A stretch of 34,237 bases of DNA from a virus. Shown one piece after another: positions 9,002 through 16,525 of this stretch. Under the pieces are notes generated by a model that saw nothing but the letters and a program-made list of their open reading frames with translations, made no database searches and was not told the origin of the DNA. Numbering within the stretch: position 1 is the first letter of the stretch; each line of letters starts with the position of its first letter. The stretch spans positions 1 through 34,237 of IMG/VR virus record IMGVR_UViG_3300031758_000284. One strand, 5' to 3'. Made by a program: the position numbers and the translations under genes.

Positions 9002-10596
9002 TACATCACTCCACCAATTTCAGTCATCACATTGCATGAAGTGAAGACTGTTTGTGGCAGGCCCCGCACTTTCATGCGCAGCGAGCCGTAATACCCAAGG
9101 CCAGTTGTGCCAGCCCAACCCTGGTAGGTGTTTGTTCCCACCCAGGTTGACGTGTTCCAAATGCCCTCGTCCCAAACGGCTCCGCTGTCCTTGGTAAAGA
9201 ACGGCGAGCCGCCTACGGGTGTGAGCTGAAACTGCGTGTTCATTTGCAGCTTGATTGCTGGCGCAGCCGTCGAGATAAACGTCGGACGCACCATGCCAAA
9301 CTTCTTCAGCTGGGCGGGCGTGTTGAACGCCTGGAAGGACGTCTGCACGTCTCCCTCGACATAGTTGCCGCCGTCGCCGTTAACGTCTGCGCCATCTTTG
9401 TCGCCTGTCAGACCTTCGCAGACGTAGCCGTCAACCGTTCCAAACAAGAGGCGGCCACCGATGATGCCGGCGCATCGCATGGGGATGCCGACAAACTGAC
9501 ACCAGGCGCCTGTGATCACGTTCATCGCAAACTGGCGATACGTTCCACCGTCAGCCGGCAGCTTGATGACCATCACGTCGGAAGACGGGACGACAAAAAC
9601 ATCGAAATACTTTTCGTTGATAAGTCTGCGCACCAGGGGCGCAAAGACCGACTGAATTTTGGACGCGGGGCCGATCTGCTGGTCTTCGGTGTACTGGCCA
9701 TTGACGAGCTTGGACATTGGGACCAGGCCTAGCTCGGAGACGATCATTACGTCACCGCCAAACGGGGTGAAGAACGTGCCGTGCTTAGGCACGGGGCCGA
9801 CGTACCAGACGCCCTTCAGGCTGAAGGTGTCGGCGCTGGTGGGGTCAGTGCCCTGCCACACGCCGATGTCGCCCTCTGTGCCGACCATAATCAGGTAGTC
9901 ATCGATCGAGAAGCCGGCGTCCATCGTCCAGTTAATCAACGCGGAAACGTAGCCGCCGTTGCGCAGGTTTGAGCCCATTGCAAACGATGTGCAGCTGCCG
10001 GTGACGACGTCTACGGCGTCCAGGTAGTAGACGTTCGAATCACCTTCTGCGGTGAACCAAACGCGCTGCTTCCAGACGGCCACGGTGCGCACGGTCGTGG
10101 GCAGGCCGGTAGTCGTCGCCGTGCGATCGACCCAGCCAGTGCCTGTGCTGTAGGTCCAGTACCCGGCGCCAGGCGAGACGGCCAACAGAAAAGTGTCGGC
10201 AGGCGTGGAGAACTGAGTCGTCCACCACTCGTCAGCATCACTGCCCGTGCCTGTTACAGCAAGCACGGGGGCGCCGGGGGCAGTCACGTCATAGATGTTG
10301 CCGTTGGCTGCAATGAATCGCTTGTCGTCATCGTTGACGGGCGCCTTGTAGCCAAAGACAGACTCGACAGAGTCTTCCAAAGGCGTGGTGTATGAGAACC
10401 AGCCTTTGCGCAGCTCCACGCCCTGTTGGCGCGGAATGAAGTTGGTCAACGCAAGCGCGTCCAGTGGCGACATGGCCGCGATCGGGTCGCGGTAGTTCAA
10501 GCCACCAGTGGGTGCAGGGATGACCTGGACTTGCGCTGTTTGAGCGGCGTAGGACCTTCTAGAGACACGCGGAGATTGAAGCGGCAACAGAGGCAT
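9001..10596 (-). CDS. putative tail nozzle / tubular protein B-like protein
   Basis: 531 residues; GGAG lies 7 nt before ATG 10596. The sequence is almost entirely beta-strand with repeated short Trp/Tyr/Gly segments, as in the beta-propeller-rich nozzle proteins of podoviruses (T7 gp12, P22 gp10). The opening PAPTGGLNYRDPIAAMSP...ALALTNFIPRQQGVELRKGW is the usual start of that group: a segment placing the protein on the adaptor, followed by the first propeller strands. Its position directly after the adaptor gene supports the call. The family was assigned by motif and order only. Confidence 0.72.
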   Translation of the reverse strand: MPLLPLQSPRVSRRSYAAQTAQVQVIPAPTGGLNYRDPIAAMSPLDALALTNFIPRQQGVELRKGWFSYTTPLEDSVESVFGYKAPVNDDDKRFIAANGNIYDVTAPGAPVLAVTGTGSDADEWWTTQFSTPADTFLLAVSPGAGYWTYSTGTGWVDRTATTTGLPTTVRTVAVWKQRVWFTAEGDSNVYYLDAVDVVTGSCTSFAMGSNLRNGGYVSALINWTMDAGFSIDDYLIMVGTEGDIGVWQGTDPTSADTFSLKGVWYVGPVPKHGTFFTPFGGDVMIVSELGLVPMSKLVNGQYTEDQQIGPASKIQSVFAPLVRRLINEKYFDVFVVPSSDVMVIKLPADGGTYRQFAMNVITGAWCQFVGIPMRCAGIIGGRLLFGTVDGYVCEGLTGDKDGADVNGDGGNYVEGDVQTSFQAFNTPAQLKKFGMVRPTFISTAAPAIKLQMNTQFQLTPVGGSPFFTKDSGAVWDEGIWNTSTWVGTNTYQGWAGTTGLGYYGSLRMKVRGLPQTVFTSCNVMTEIGGVM

Positions 10597-10598
10597 GA

Positions 10599-11348
10599 TC
10601 AGACTCCATAGCCGGTGTCTGGCGTGTTCGTCAGAGGCTGGATGTACGGGAATCGGAAGTCACGCGTCATGCTCAAAACAGGAGCGCCTTTTTCTGCGCC
10701 CTTGCGGTTCTCAAACGCGATCTGGAAGTCGCGCATAGCCGCGGCAGTGTCCAGGCCCTTCATCTCGAGCCACTTCACGCGGGTGTACAGCGTGATTAGC
10801 GTGGGATCGAGCAAAGCCTTGTCACCGTTCTTGGTGATGCGGTTTTTGTAAAGAGTTGGATCGTCCTGGTCTTGAACCCATGCCTGAGACAGATAGAACA
10901 CGTTCATCGTCTGGGGCGAGTTGGGAGGCGCCAGGACATAGATCAAGTTGTCGCGCACCTGCCAGTAAAACGACAGCACCGGCAGCGTTGTGCGGATCAG
11001 CAGCTGCTGCCACATCTGTGGCGAGACAGGGCCGAGAGACGGGAACTGCGTTGTCGCGTTCCAGTTGGTCTGATCAATCCAATCGAAAAAGTCTTCAGGC
11101 AGAGGGAAACCTTTTTCCTTCTGGTTGGTGTAGTCGGACTGAATCGGGATCACATAGTTTTTAATCAGCTCCTGCCAGTCGTACATGGTGAGCAGCTCAA
11201 TGCCGGCCATGTTGGCGGCCTGAATGAACTGCTGAACCGTAGGATCTGGATCGCCTGCAGGGTCTTGGGGGACGGGGAAGGCCACCATCGAGGCCACGTT
11301 CTGCACGATGGCCGAGAGGGTCGATTCGTTAACGATTTGAAAGGCCAT
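10599..11348 (-). CDS. putative head-tail adaptor (tail tubular A / P22 gp4-like)
   Basis: 249 residues; ATG follows AGGAG. The N-terminal half is helical (QFIQAANMAGIELLTMYDW); a central FPLPEDFFDWIDQTNWN segment is the Leu-Pro-x-Asp-Phe motif typical of podovirus adaptors, and the remainder alternates strands and helices (VFYLSQAWVQDQ). These proteins bind the portal ring after packaging and receive the nozzle. Length and gene order (capsid, adaptor, nozzle) agree. The alternative is another connector component. Confidence 0.72.
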   Translation of the reverse strand: MAFQIVNESTLSAIVQNVASMVAFPVPQDPAGDPDPTVQQFIQAANMAGIELLTMYDWQELIKNYVIPIQSDYTNQKEKGFPLPEDFFDWIDQTNWNATTQFPSLGPVSPQMWQQLLIRTTLPVLSFYWQVRDNLIYVLAPPNSPQTMNVFYLSQAWVQDQDDPTLYKNRITKNGDKALLDPTLITLYTRVKWLEMKGLDTAAAMRDFQIAFENRKGAEKGAPVLSMTRDFRFPYIQPLTNTPDTGYGV

Positions 11349-11361
11349 CCCCTGCTCCTAA

Positions 11362-11976
11362 TTACTCGACGTCAGCTGTTGCTGGCGCCACGTTGCGCTT
11401 GGCGGGCTTAGCACTGGCTTGCAGTGCCTCGACCATCGTGCGCAGGTTTTCGATCTCCGCGTCGCGCTTTTGCAGCTCGGCGTTCATCTTCTCGATCGGG
11501 GCGTTATTAGCCGCGACCTCCATGAATGCCTTGGCGCGCTGCTTGTCTTGCTGGAAGGACATGAACTTTCCGCCCAGGTTGTCATTCGCGTCGGCAAGCT
11601 GCTCGACGGTGATGATCTTGAAGAATTTGTATTCCTCAACCTTGGACGCGTTCATGCCTGGCAAGGCGCTTAATGGAGTGCCGGTGACAGCTTCTTCCTG
11701 GCCGGCCTTCCACTTGTTGTAGCGGTCCTGAAAGCGAAAGATGTCCTGCTGACTCAGAGGACGCTCAATCACAGAGGACTTGTCGCCCGGCACATGAATG
11801 CGGACGTAATCGACTTCTTCGTACACAGCGCGGCCAGCTTCACGGCTCTTGCCGGGTTGCATGACAGGCTTGCGAAAAAACTCGATGTAGAGCTTGTTAT
11901 CGGCGGCAAAGCGAGTCTCGTCCGGTTTGGAAAAGTCGCTAGGCTCGTCGAAGATGGTTGGTGTCGTGGGTTGCAT
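11362..11976 (-). CDS. conserved phage head-region protein with C-terminal coiled coil
   Basis: 204 residues; start after AAAGG. Residues 29-75 contain a strand-rich domain (YIEFFRKPVMQPGKSREAG and EEVDYVRIHVPGDKSSVIER). Residues 98-140 carry GTPLSALPGMNASKVEEYKF and ITVEQLADA, which resembles a helix-hairpin-helix-like unit. Residues 155-190 form a coiled coil (EKMNAELQKRDAEIENLRTM). I recall this architecture beside capsid genes in many phages but know of no established function. It lies downstream of the capsid gene, after its terminator. Confidence 0.65.
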   Translation of the reverse strand: MQPTTPTIFDEPSDFSKPDETRFAADNKLYIEFFRKPVMQPGKSREAGRAVYEEVDYVRIHVPGDKSSVIERPLSQQDIFRFQDRYNKWKAGQEEAVTGTPLSALPGMNASKVEEYKFFKIITVEQLADANDNLGGKFMSFQQDKQRAKAFMEVAANNAPIEKMNAELQKRDAEIENLRTMVEALQASAKPAKRNVAPATADVE

Positions 11977-11995
11977 CTCTGACCTTTTTTTTTAA

Positions 11996-12181
11996 TTAAG
12001 CGTTGGTATCGATCACTAGATCAGTACCAGGGGAGCCACCGATGCGAGAGCCACCGATGGATGCACCGTCAACGCCTGTCAGGCCAATGCCTTCACAGAC
12101 TGCGCCGGTGGATTGGGATGCAGCCGTGTCAACGACTGCGGGAGCGTTTGCGGAAACTGCGCCGCTAAATGTTGCTGCCAT
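11996..12181 (-). CDS. small Gly/Ala/Thr-rich head-region protein
   Basis: 61 residues; ATG 12181 follows a GGAAGGAA ribosome site, which decides in favour of a real gene. The sequence is low in charge and ends IGGSRIGGSPGTDLVIDTNA, with two IGGS units. It is the first gene after the capsid terminator. A minor head or decoration protein is possible from position alone; no family is recognised. Confidence 0.6.
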   Translation of the reverse strand: MAATFSGAVSANAPAVVDTAASQSTGAVCEGIGLTGVDGASIGGSRIGGSPGTDLVIDTNA

Positions 12182-12198
12182 GATTTATTCCTTCCGTT

Positions 12199-12252
12199 AA
12201 AAAACCCGAGGGGTTGTGGGTCTCCCCAGTCCCTCGGGAAAGGGAGACCCAC
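12199..12252 (-). terminator. terminator behind the capsid gene, with two interlocked stems
   Basis: Read on the minus strand, 12238-12231 (CCCGAGGG) pairs with 12212-12205 (CCCTCGGG), followed by six T at 12204-12199: a Rho-independent terminator. A second, perfect 11-bp stem (12252-12242 with 12226-12216, GTGGGTCTCCC) has its arms interleaved with the first. The two stems either exclude each other or form an H-type pseudoknot. The element starts 16 nt after the capsid stop codon and probably limits read-through from the capsid transcript. Confidence 0.8.
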
Positions 12253-12267
12253 GACGGCCCACCAAAA

Positions 12268-13239
12268 TTAGTTTTGGATACGACCTTGGAACTGAGCACC
12301 AGAGGTGGTCAGGTTGCCAGCCCAAGCCAAGATCTGAACTTCAGCGTCCTGGTTGATGGCGTAGCGGCGGTTAGGCGACAAAGGAACCATGTTGCGGTCC
12401 TTGTGAGGGCGCCATTTGATGTACTTGCTGTTGAGCATGAAGCCGGTGTTGGCAGGGCAATAGCCGCCGATACCGCCGTCCAAAACAACGTCAGCATCCA
12501 TGAACTTCAATGTGGGGAAGCCCAAATTGCCAGTCTCAGGAGATGTGAAACGCTGCTGAGCCTGCAAGCTGCCCATGTAGTAAGACCAGTAGTTGTTGTC
12601 CAACACGATCAAGTCAGGACGATCAGTACCGCGAACCAAAGAGGCCCACAGACTGTTCAACGCGGCCTGCATAGTGCTCGCGCTAGGTGTCACGCTTTGA
12701 GCGCTGAAGTCATACAACTTGGAGCGCCAGAACGTCCATGTTGCGCGGTTGATGCCACCGTAGGTGCCAGTCGTAGGATCGGCAGGCACAGCGGCGTTCA
12801 AGCCGGTGACTTCCTTACCGCCAGAGCCAGTGCCGTCTGAGTAGATGGACTGAGCAAGCTGGTTCACCATCGTGGATTCGGCCACGTTCAAGCGAGCTTC
12901 GAGCAAGTCGATGAATTGCTCTTTGCCACTGTTTTGCAACATCTCGAGGCCAGACATCACGACGGGCACTGCGTACTGCTTGATTTGGAATTCAGCAGCA
13001 GAGATGACGTCTTGAGCAGCCACAGGCAGCAAGTCGTAACCAGAGTAGAAACCGCCGTTCGCGTTTTCAGCGAATGAAAGTTCTTCAAAGATTGTGTTAC
13101 CACCAGAGATGGTTTTGACGTTGCCGCGTGTGTTCAAACGGGACAACAGGGCGTTGTTTTTTGTAACGTTGTCAGCGATCTGACGTGTGCGTGACTGGAT
13201 CGTCGTTGCGACGATGTCACTTACATTTGGAAAAGACAT
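12268..13239 (-). CDS. major capsid protein
   Basis: 323 residues; AAGGAG lies just upstream of ATG 13239. The length, a helical N-terminus (IVATTIQSRTRQIADNVTKN), a GGNTIFEELSFAENANGGFY segment that looks like an E-loop region, a central helix with LLEARLNVAESTMVNQLAQ and the late strand-rich part (PDLIVLDNNYWSYYMGS, then FMDADVVLDGGIGG) fit an HK97-fold shell protein. It sits between scaffold and adaptor genes and has its own promoter candidate, long structured leader and terminator, as expected for the most abundant virion protein. Confidence 0.88.
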   Translation of the reverse strand: MSFPNVSDIVATTIQSRTRQIADNVTKNNALLSRLNTRGNVKTISGGNTIFEELSFAENANGGFYSGYDLLPVAAQDVISAAEFQIKQYAVPVVMSGLEMLQNSGKEQFIDLLEARLNVAESTMVNQLAQSIYSDGTGSGGKEVTGLNAAVPADPTTGTYGGINRATWTFWRSKLYDFSAQSVTPSASTMQAALNSLWASLVRGTDRPDLIVLDNNYWSYYMGSLQAQQRFTSPETGNLGFPTLKFMDADVVLDGGIGGYCPANTGFMLNSKYIKWRPHKDRNMVPLSPNRRYAINQDAEVQILAWAGNLTTSGAQFQGRIQN

Positions 13240-13244
13240 GATGA

Positions 13245-13404
13245 CTCCTTCATCTGAGTTAAAACGAGCTTGCGCTCACCTTTTTCAGATGCGCCTACGC
13301 GAACCTTTCACAGTCCGACTTCGTCGTAGGTGGGACGCGGAGCGTCTCCTAGGAGCATGCGGTGGCTGGGGTGCTTGGGCACACCAGTCGAGATTTCTCT
13401 CAAC
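13245..13404 (-). promoter_or_regulatory. structured mRNA leader of the capsid gene
   Basis: This 160-nt gene-free stretch folds well on the minus strand. A 7-bp hairpin with a GAAA tetraloop occupies 13404-13387. A stem of about 8 bp with one mismatch and a CCAA loop occupies 13386-13367. A GACGC/GCGTC hairpin lies at 13346-13334. A CCTACG/CGTAGG pairing spans 13330-13294. A stem closed by CATCTG/CAGATG at 13291-13251 encloses a GAGC/GCTC hairpin with a GCAA tetraloop. The last stem abuts the AAGGAG ribosome site at 13250-13245. Two GNRA loops and stems up to the ribosome site suggest a functional RNA. Confidence 0.6.
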
Positions 13405-13408
13405 GTGG

Positions 13409-13421
13409 TGTGATTATCGCA
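13409..13421 (-). promoter_or_regulatory. extended -10 promoter candidate of the capsid gene with dyad operator-like motif
   Basis: On the minus strand the sequence reads TGCGATAATC, an extended -10 element, without a convincing -35. It overlaps the dyad TGTGATTATCGCA (plus-strand reading). The same TGCGATAATC appears before the lysis block at 33.4 kb. It lies beside the scaffold stop codon and would start the capsid leader RNA. Confidence 0.5.
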
Positions 13422-14558
13422 TTACCTTGTGGTCATTGTGATGGCCGCCTCAATTGCAGAGCGCACGTCGGTGCTTTCTTGCCTCAAGGCGCCCATTGGC
13501 GCAGAGCCGGAGACCTGCACGGCAGCCGACCTGGCCTTTTGTGCTGCGGTCGTCGTCTGCTGAGCGCCGCGAGCTTTGGCGCGCTGAGAGATCACAGAGC
13601 GAACGTTGTCATTCATCAGGCAGGCCTTTTTGTAAGCGTCCTGCAAGGTAATGTTTTGGCCACGGCGTTGCGCTGCCTCGATGATGTCGGCCATGTCCTC
13701 GCGCACGTCCTCGCCAAACTCGGCACGCTCCAGGAACGTAGACACCTCGGTCTGCGCGGCCTGCGTGGCCTGCTGCTGCTGCTGATACTGGGCCTGCTGA
13801 AACTGCGTGAGCATGTTCTGCATGGGGGCCAGGCGCTGGTTCAGCACCTGCTCGATGGCCACTTGCTGTGGGTCCTGGCGCGGTGTTTGACCAGCCAGGG
13901 CGCTGTCGAGCATCTCGATGAAGCCATTGCCAAAGCGGCCAGTGCCAAACTGGTTGACGATGCCGGCCACCAGCTGCGCGAGCTCGGGCGCCGTGCCAGT
14001 GCGCAAACGCGCTGCCGTTCCCATAAGGTTGTCAATCGCCTGCAAGGGGTTGCTGTTCTCGGCCTTGATGAACGCCTGATACGGCTCAATCGTCTTCATC
14101 ACGGCCTCGGCAGTCTTGCGTGCCTCGGCGGTTTCTTGCAAGGTGCGTGCGACCTCAGTCTCGCGGCGCTGGATCTCAGCACGCACTGGCTCAGGTAGTG
14201 AGCCCCAGTGCTCGCGAATGTCAGGACGCCATGAAGCTGGCGCCCTTTCGCCTTGCTGACGCGGCTGGGACTTGGGTCCAGCCTGGACACCCTCGGGTTT
14301 CTTAAATTTTCCTTGCTCGTCTCTTTCCGGTTGTTGAGCGAGCTCGTTATCGGCTGGCTTGTCCTCAGAAAGTGCATTCAAATCCTGCGATGCGGCGGGA
14401 TCTCCTGTGGGCTCGGAGGATGCTGCGACGGGCTCGCTAGACTCAACCAGGTCCGGGGCTGATACGGCCTCGGGTGCTGGCGCAAGCTGCAACGGCTCGT
14501 CTGCTTTTTCGAACGCGGCCTCAAGGGCGTCGCGCATGGTTGTCGTGGGTTCTGACAT
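13422..14558 (-). CDS. putative scaffolding protein
   Basis: 378 residues; start after AGGTGA. The protein is acidic, rich in Ala, Glu, Gln and Pro at residues 1-110, then almost wholly helical, with a Gln-rich stretch near residue 265 (QFQQAQYQQQQQATQAAQ) and a basic end near residue 320 (ISQRAKARGAQQTTTAAQK). This composition, and its place between portal-side genes and the capsid gene, fit an internal scaffold that guides procapsid assembly and then leaves. No protease gene was seen beside it. Confidence 0.72.
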   Translation of the reverse strand: MSEPTTTMRDALEAAFEKADEPLQLAPAPEAVSAPDLVESSEPVAASSEPTGDPAASQDLNALSEDKPADNELAQQPERDEQGKFKKPEGVQAGPKSQPRQQGERAPASWRPDIREHWGSLPEPVRAEIQRRETEVARTLQETAEARKTAEAVMKTIEPYQAFIKAENSNPLQAIDNLMGTAARLRTGTAPELAQLVAGIVNQFGTGRFGNGFIEMLDSALAGQTPRQDPQQVAIEQVLNQRLAPMQNMLTQFQQAQYQQQQQATQAAQTEVSTFLERAEFGEDVREDMADIIEAAQRRGQNITLQDAYKKACLMNDNVRSVISQRAKARGAQQTTTAAQKARSAAVQVSGSAPMGALRQESTDVRSAIEAAITMTTR

Positions 14559-14564
14559 GGGTTA

Positions 14565-14888
14565 TCACCTGTTTTGAAGTTTATGAATTGCGCGCTCTAT
14601 GTCGGCACGCTTAAATGAACCGCCCTCGGTCATGTACCGCTCGCGGCTTTCTTTGGCTTTCGCCCAAGATCCTGTGAAATCGTCCATCGTTGTGAGGCCC
14701 TTGGCCTTCATGTACTCACGATGCTTTGTGCGCGAGGAGATGTCAGTGCCATCCGGCGCCTTCATGCCCGCGTAGCTGCTGTCGCCCCACAGGGCGCCAG
14801 AGTCGGTGCGCAGCTCAGGTTGGTAGTCATCGGTGATCTCGATCAACTCGCCTGTTTTTCTGTCTTGAATCCAGCGTCTTCTAGTCAT
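14565..14888 (-). CDS. small conserved phage protein between portal and scaffold
   Basis: 107 residues. It opens MTRRRWIQDRKTGELIEITDDY, which I recall as a conserved start (xRRRWIxDxxTGxLVEVxxDY) of small phage proteins in head gene clusters; function is not established. A segment SSRTKHREYMKAKGLTTMDD follows. The C-terminus is basic and helical. There is no clear ribosome site before ATG 14888, and the start region faces the promoter of the divergent plus-strand gene. Confidence 0.6.
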   Translation of the reverse strand: MTRRRWIQDRKTGELIEITDDYQPELRTDSGALWGDSSYAGMKAPDGTDISSRTKHREYMKAKGLTTMDDFTGSWAKAKESRERYMTEGGSFKRADIERAIHKLQNR

Positions 14889-14893
14889 GATGG

Positions 14894-14902
14894 TGATATA
14901 AT
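14894..14902 (+). promoter_or_regulatory. extended -10 promoter of the lone plus-strand gene
   Basis: TGATATAAT matches the extended -10 consensus (TG-N-TATAAT) exactly. No good -35 hexamer is seen at the usual spacing, which extended -10 promoters often lack. The start codon at 14937 lies 34 nt beyond it. The element also overlaps a one-mismatch copy of the genome's dyad motif (14894-14906). Confidence 0.65.
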
Positions 14903-14936
14903 CTCAACATTGATTGATTAACAAAATGGAGGATTT

Positions 14937-15140
14937 ATGAAACCCCAAGTGATCATCGTTACCGGCGACCGCGTGTTGCGTGTCTCCCCGAAAACATGGG
15001 CCGCTTTTTTGCAGGCTGCCGCCCTGGTTGTTGACACCGGCGACATGTACCCGCACCTGCAAAAGCAGCTGGGAAAAAAAACCCTGGATGACGTCAAGGC
15101 CATGAAAGGCGAGCTTGACGATCACTGCATCTCTTCCTGA
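14937..15140 (+). CDS. lone plus-strand gene in the late operon (moron-like), unknown product
   Basis: 67 residues. ATG 14937 is preceded by GGAGGA at 14928 and by the extended -10 promoter above, in a late region otherwise read on the minus strand. The protein begins MKPQVIIVTGDRVLRVSPKT and is probably a small soluble alpha/beta protein; no family recognised. Its last 19 bases overlap, antisense, the end of the 466-residue gene. An independently transcribed extra gene in a late operon fits the definition of a moron, often expressed from the prophage to the benefit of phage or lysogen. Function unknown. Confidence 0.72.
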   Translation: MKPQVIIVTGDRVLRVSPKTWAAFLQAAALVVDTGDMYPHLQKQLGKKTLDDVKAMKGELDDHCISS

Positions 15141-16522
15141 CCCATTGACGCAGCACCTGCGCCGACCAGGCCTGCAGCGCCCACGCCATACAGTGGATGC
15201 GTGCGACGCACCAGGCTGTCTCGCACCACTTCTTCAGGCGTCTTGCCAGTGACTCGAGCGGTGCGCTCGATCGCCTCGTTAACGTGCTGAATCATTGGTT
15301 TCCCGCTAGTGCCCTTTGCGCCTGCCCAGGCCACGTCCTGGAAGTTGACAGGCTTGACGCCTTGGGTCTTGGCCACGTCGTTCAAGACCTGCTCCATCAC
15401 GCCGTAGGAATCACCAGGCGGCACAACCATTCCAGGCTTGTACAAACCGCTCATTTGCTCGTCAATCGTCGGACGATCGAGGTGGCCCATGAAGTTGGAT
15501 GCAAAGTTGAATCGTTTGGGCGTGTCAGTCGTTAAGCCGGCGCCCTGGTTAATGACCTTGTCGTACATGGCCATGTTGCCGCTTGCATAGCGGCCACCGA
15601 TTGGGTACGGCATTTCATGCGCAGCCTTCGGCATTTGCTGGCCGTTTTTGCGCAAGAAATTGCCGTAGTAAGACATCAGCAAATTGGCTGTCGGATCAGC
15701 GCCGCCTGTAGTGGCCGCCATCGCTACAGGGAATGCTTCCTTGTATTCGGCGCGGCCAACTTTGGGGCCGTACTCTTTGATGAATTCCTTCTCGAGCTGG
15801 CCGGTGGCGTACCAGTCTTTTGTCAGCGGGTCCTTGTTGCCGCGAAGGAACGCAGCCCGCAAGTTTTCCCTGATCTCTGGCGTGTCAAATTCCTGCTTCC
15901 ACTTGTCAATCGTGGCTTGCTTTTTTGGCAGCGCGTCGGTGACAGTCGCGCCCTGCAATGGGTACTTGCTTGCATCGGCGTAGGTTCGTTTTGAGACGTC
16001 GAAATAAGGCGTGTAGTTACCCTTGTCGATTTCCTTTTGAGCGGCCTTGCGAACCTTCTCAACGGCAAGCGCCTCGGCAGAATTTTCTTTCTGCAAAAAC
16101 TCTTTGCCTGTCTTTTTATCTTTGGCCAGCACGGCAGGCGCTGTGTCTGGGTATTGCTTGGCAATCTTTGCTCGGTCATAGCCAACATCGTCGGCCTTGC
16201 TTGCCGCTGCCTCAAGGGCCTCGCGTATTGATGGCGTCGCCTCCTCGGCAGCCTTGCCGCCCTTACGCAGCTTGTTGACGCCCTTGGTCACACCGCCAAC
16301 GACGGGGATCATTCCTAGACTGGACAAGGCCATGCCCAGCTTGTCGTCTTCACGCCTGGCACGCTCAAAGTCGCGCCCTGATGTTGCCGTGCCAACTACT
16401 GGCACAAAGCCCGAGGCGATGTCGATGGCCGTGTCGGCCAGGTCACCGTCTTGGGGAGTGTCTAGCGATGTGAATTTCCGCGCACGATCGCGCAGGGCTT
16501 TGACAATCGTTTCGTAGTCCAT
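15122..16522 (-). CDS. 466-residue head-region protein, possible packaged protein, unknown
   Basis: Start ATG after GGAG. Residues 20-85 contain two hydrophobic Gly-rich helices (TAIDIASGFVPVVGTATSG and LGMALSSLGMIPVVGGVTKG), as in membrane-inserting or secreted effector-like phage proteins. The C-terminal half has YYGNFLRKNGQQMP, PIGGRYASGNMAMYDK, KRFNFASNFMGHLDRPTIDE and NFQDVAWAGAKG, patterns I associate with a family of phage proteins that pair a conserved Asn/Arg-rich core with a TIDxxM motif and whose function is not known. It lies between scaffold-side genes and the Dps-like and portal genes. An enzyme carried in the virion is one possibility, based on architecture only. Confidence 0.6.
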   Translation of the reverse strand: MDYETIVKALRDRARKFTSLDTPQDGDLADTAIDIASGFVPVVGTATSGRDFERARREDDKLGMALSSLGMIPVVGGVTKGVNKLRKGGKAAEEATPSIREALEAAASKADDVGYDRAKIAKQYPDTAPAVLAKDKKTGKEFLQKENSAEALAVEKVRKAAQKEIDKGNYTPYFDVSKRTYADASKYPLQGATVTDALPKKQATIDKWKQEFDTPEIRENLRAAFLRGNKDPLTKDWYATGQLEKEFIKEYGPKVGRAEYKEAFPVAMAATTGGADPTANLLMSYYGNFLRKNGQQMPKAAHEMPYPIGGRYASGNMAMYDKVINQGAGLTTDTPKRFNFASNFMGHLDRPTIDEQMSGLYKPGMVVPPGDSYGVMEQVLNDVAKTQGVKPVNFQDVAWAGAKGTSGKPMIQHVNEAIERTARVTGKTPEEVVRDSLVRRTHPLYGVGAAGLVGAGAASMGQEEMQ

Positions 16523-16525
16523 TTT

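Noticed and set aside
13362-14198. 278-residue plus-strand open frame over scaffold and capsid leader
   Set aside because: Leu/His/Arg-rich translation antisense to the scaffold; no start signal.
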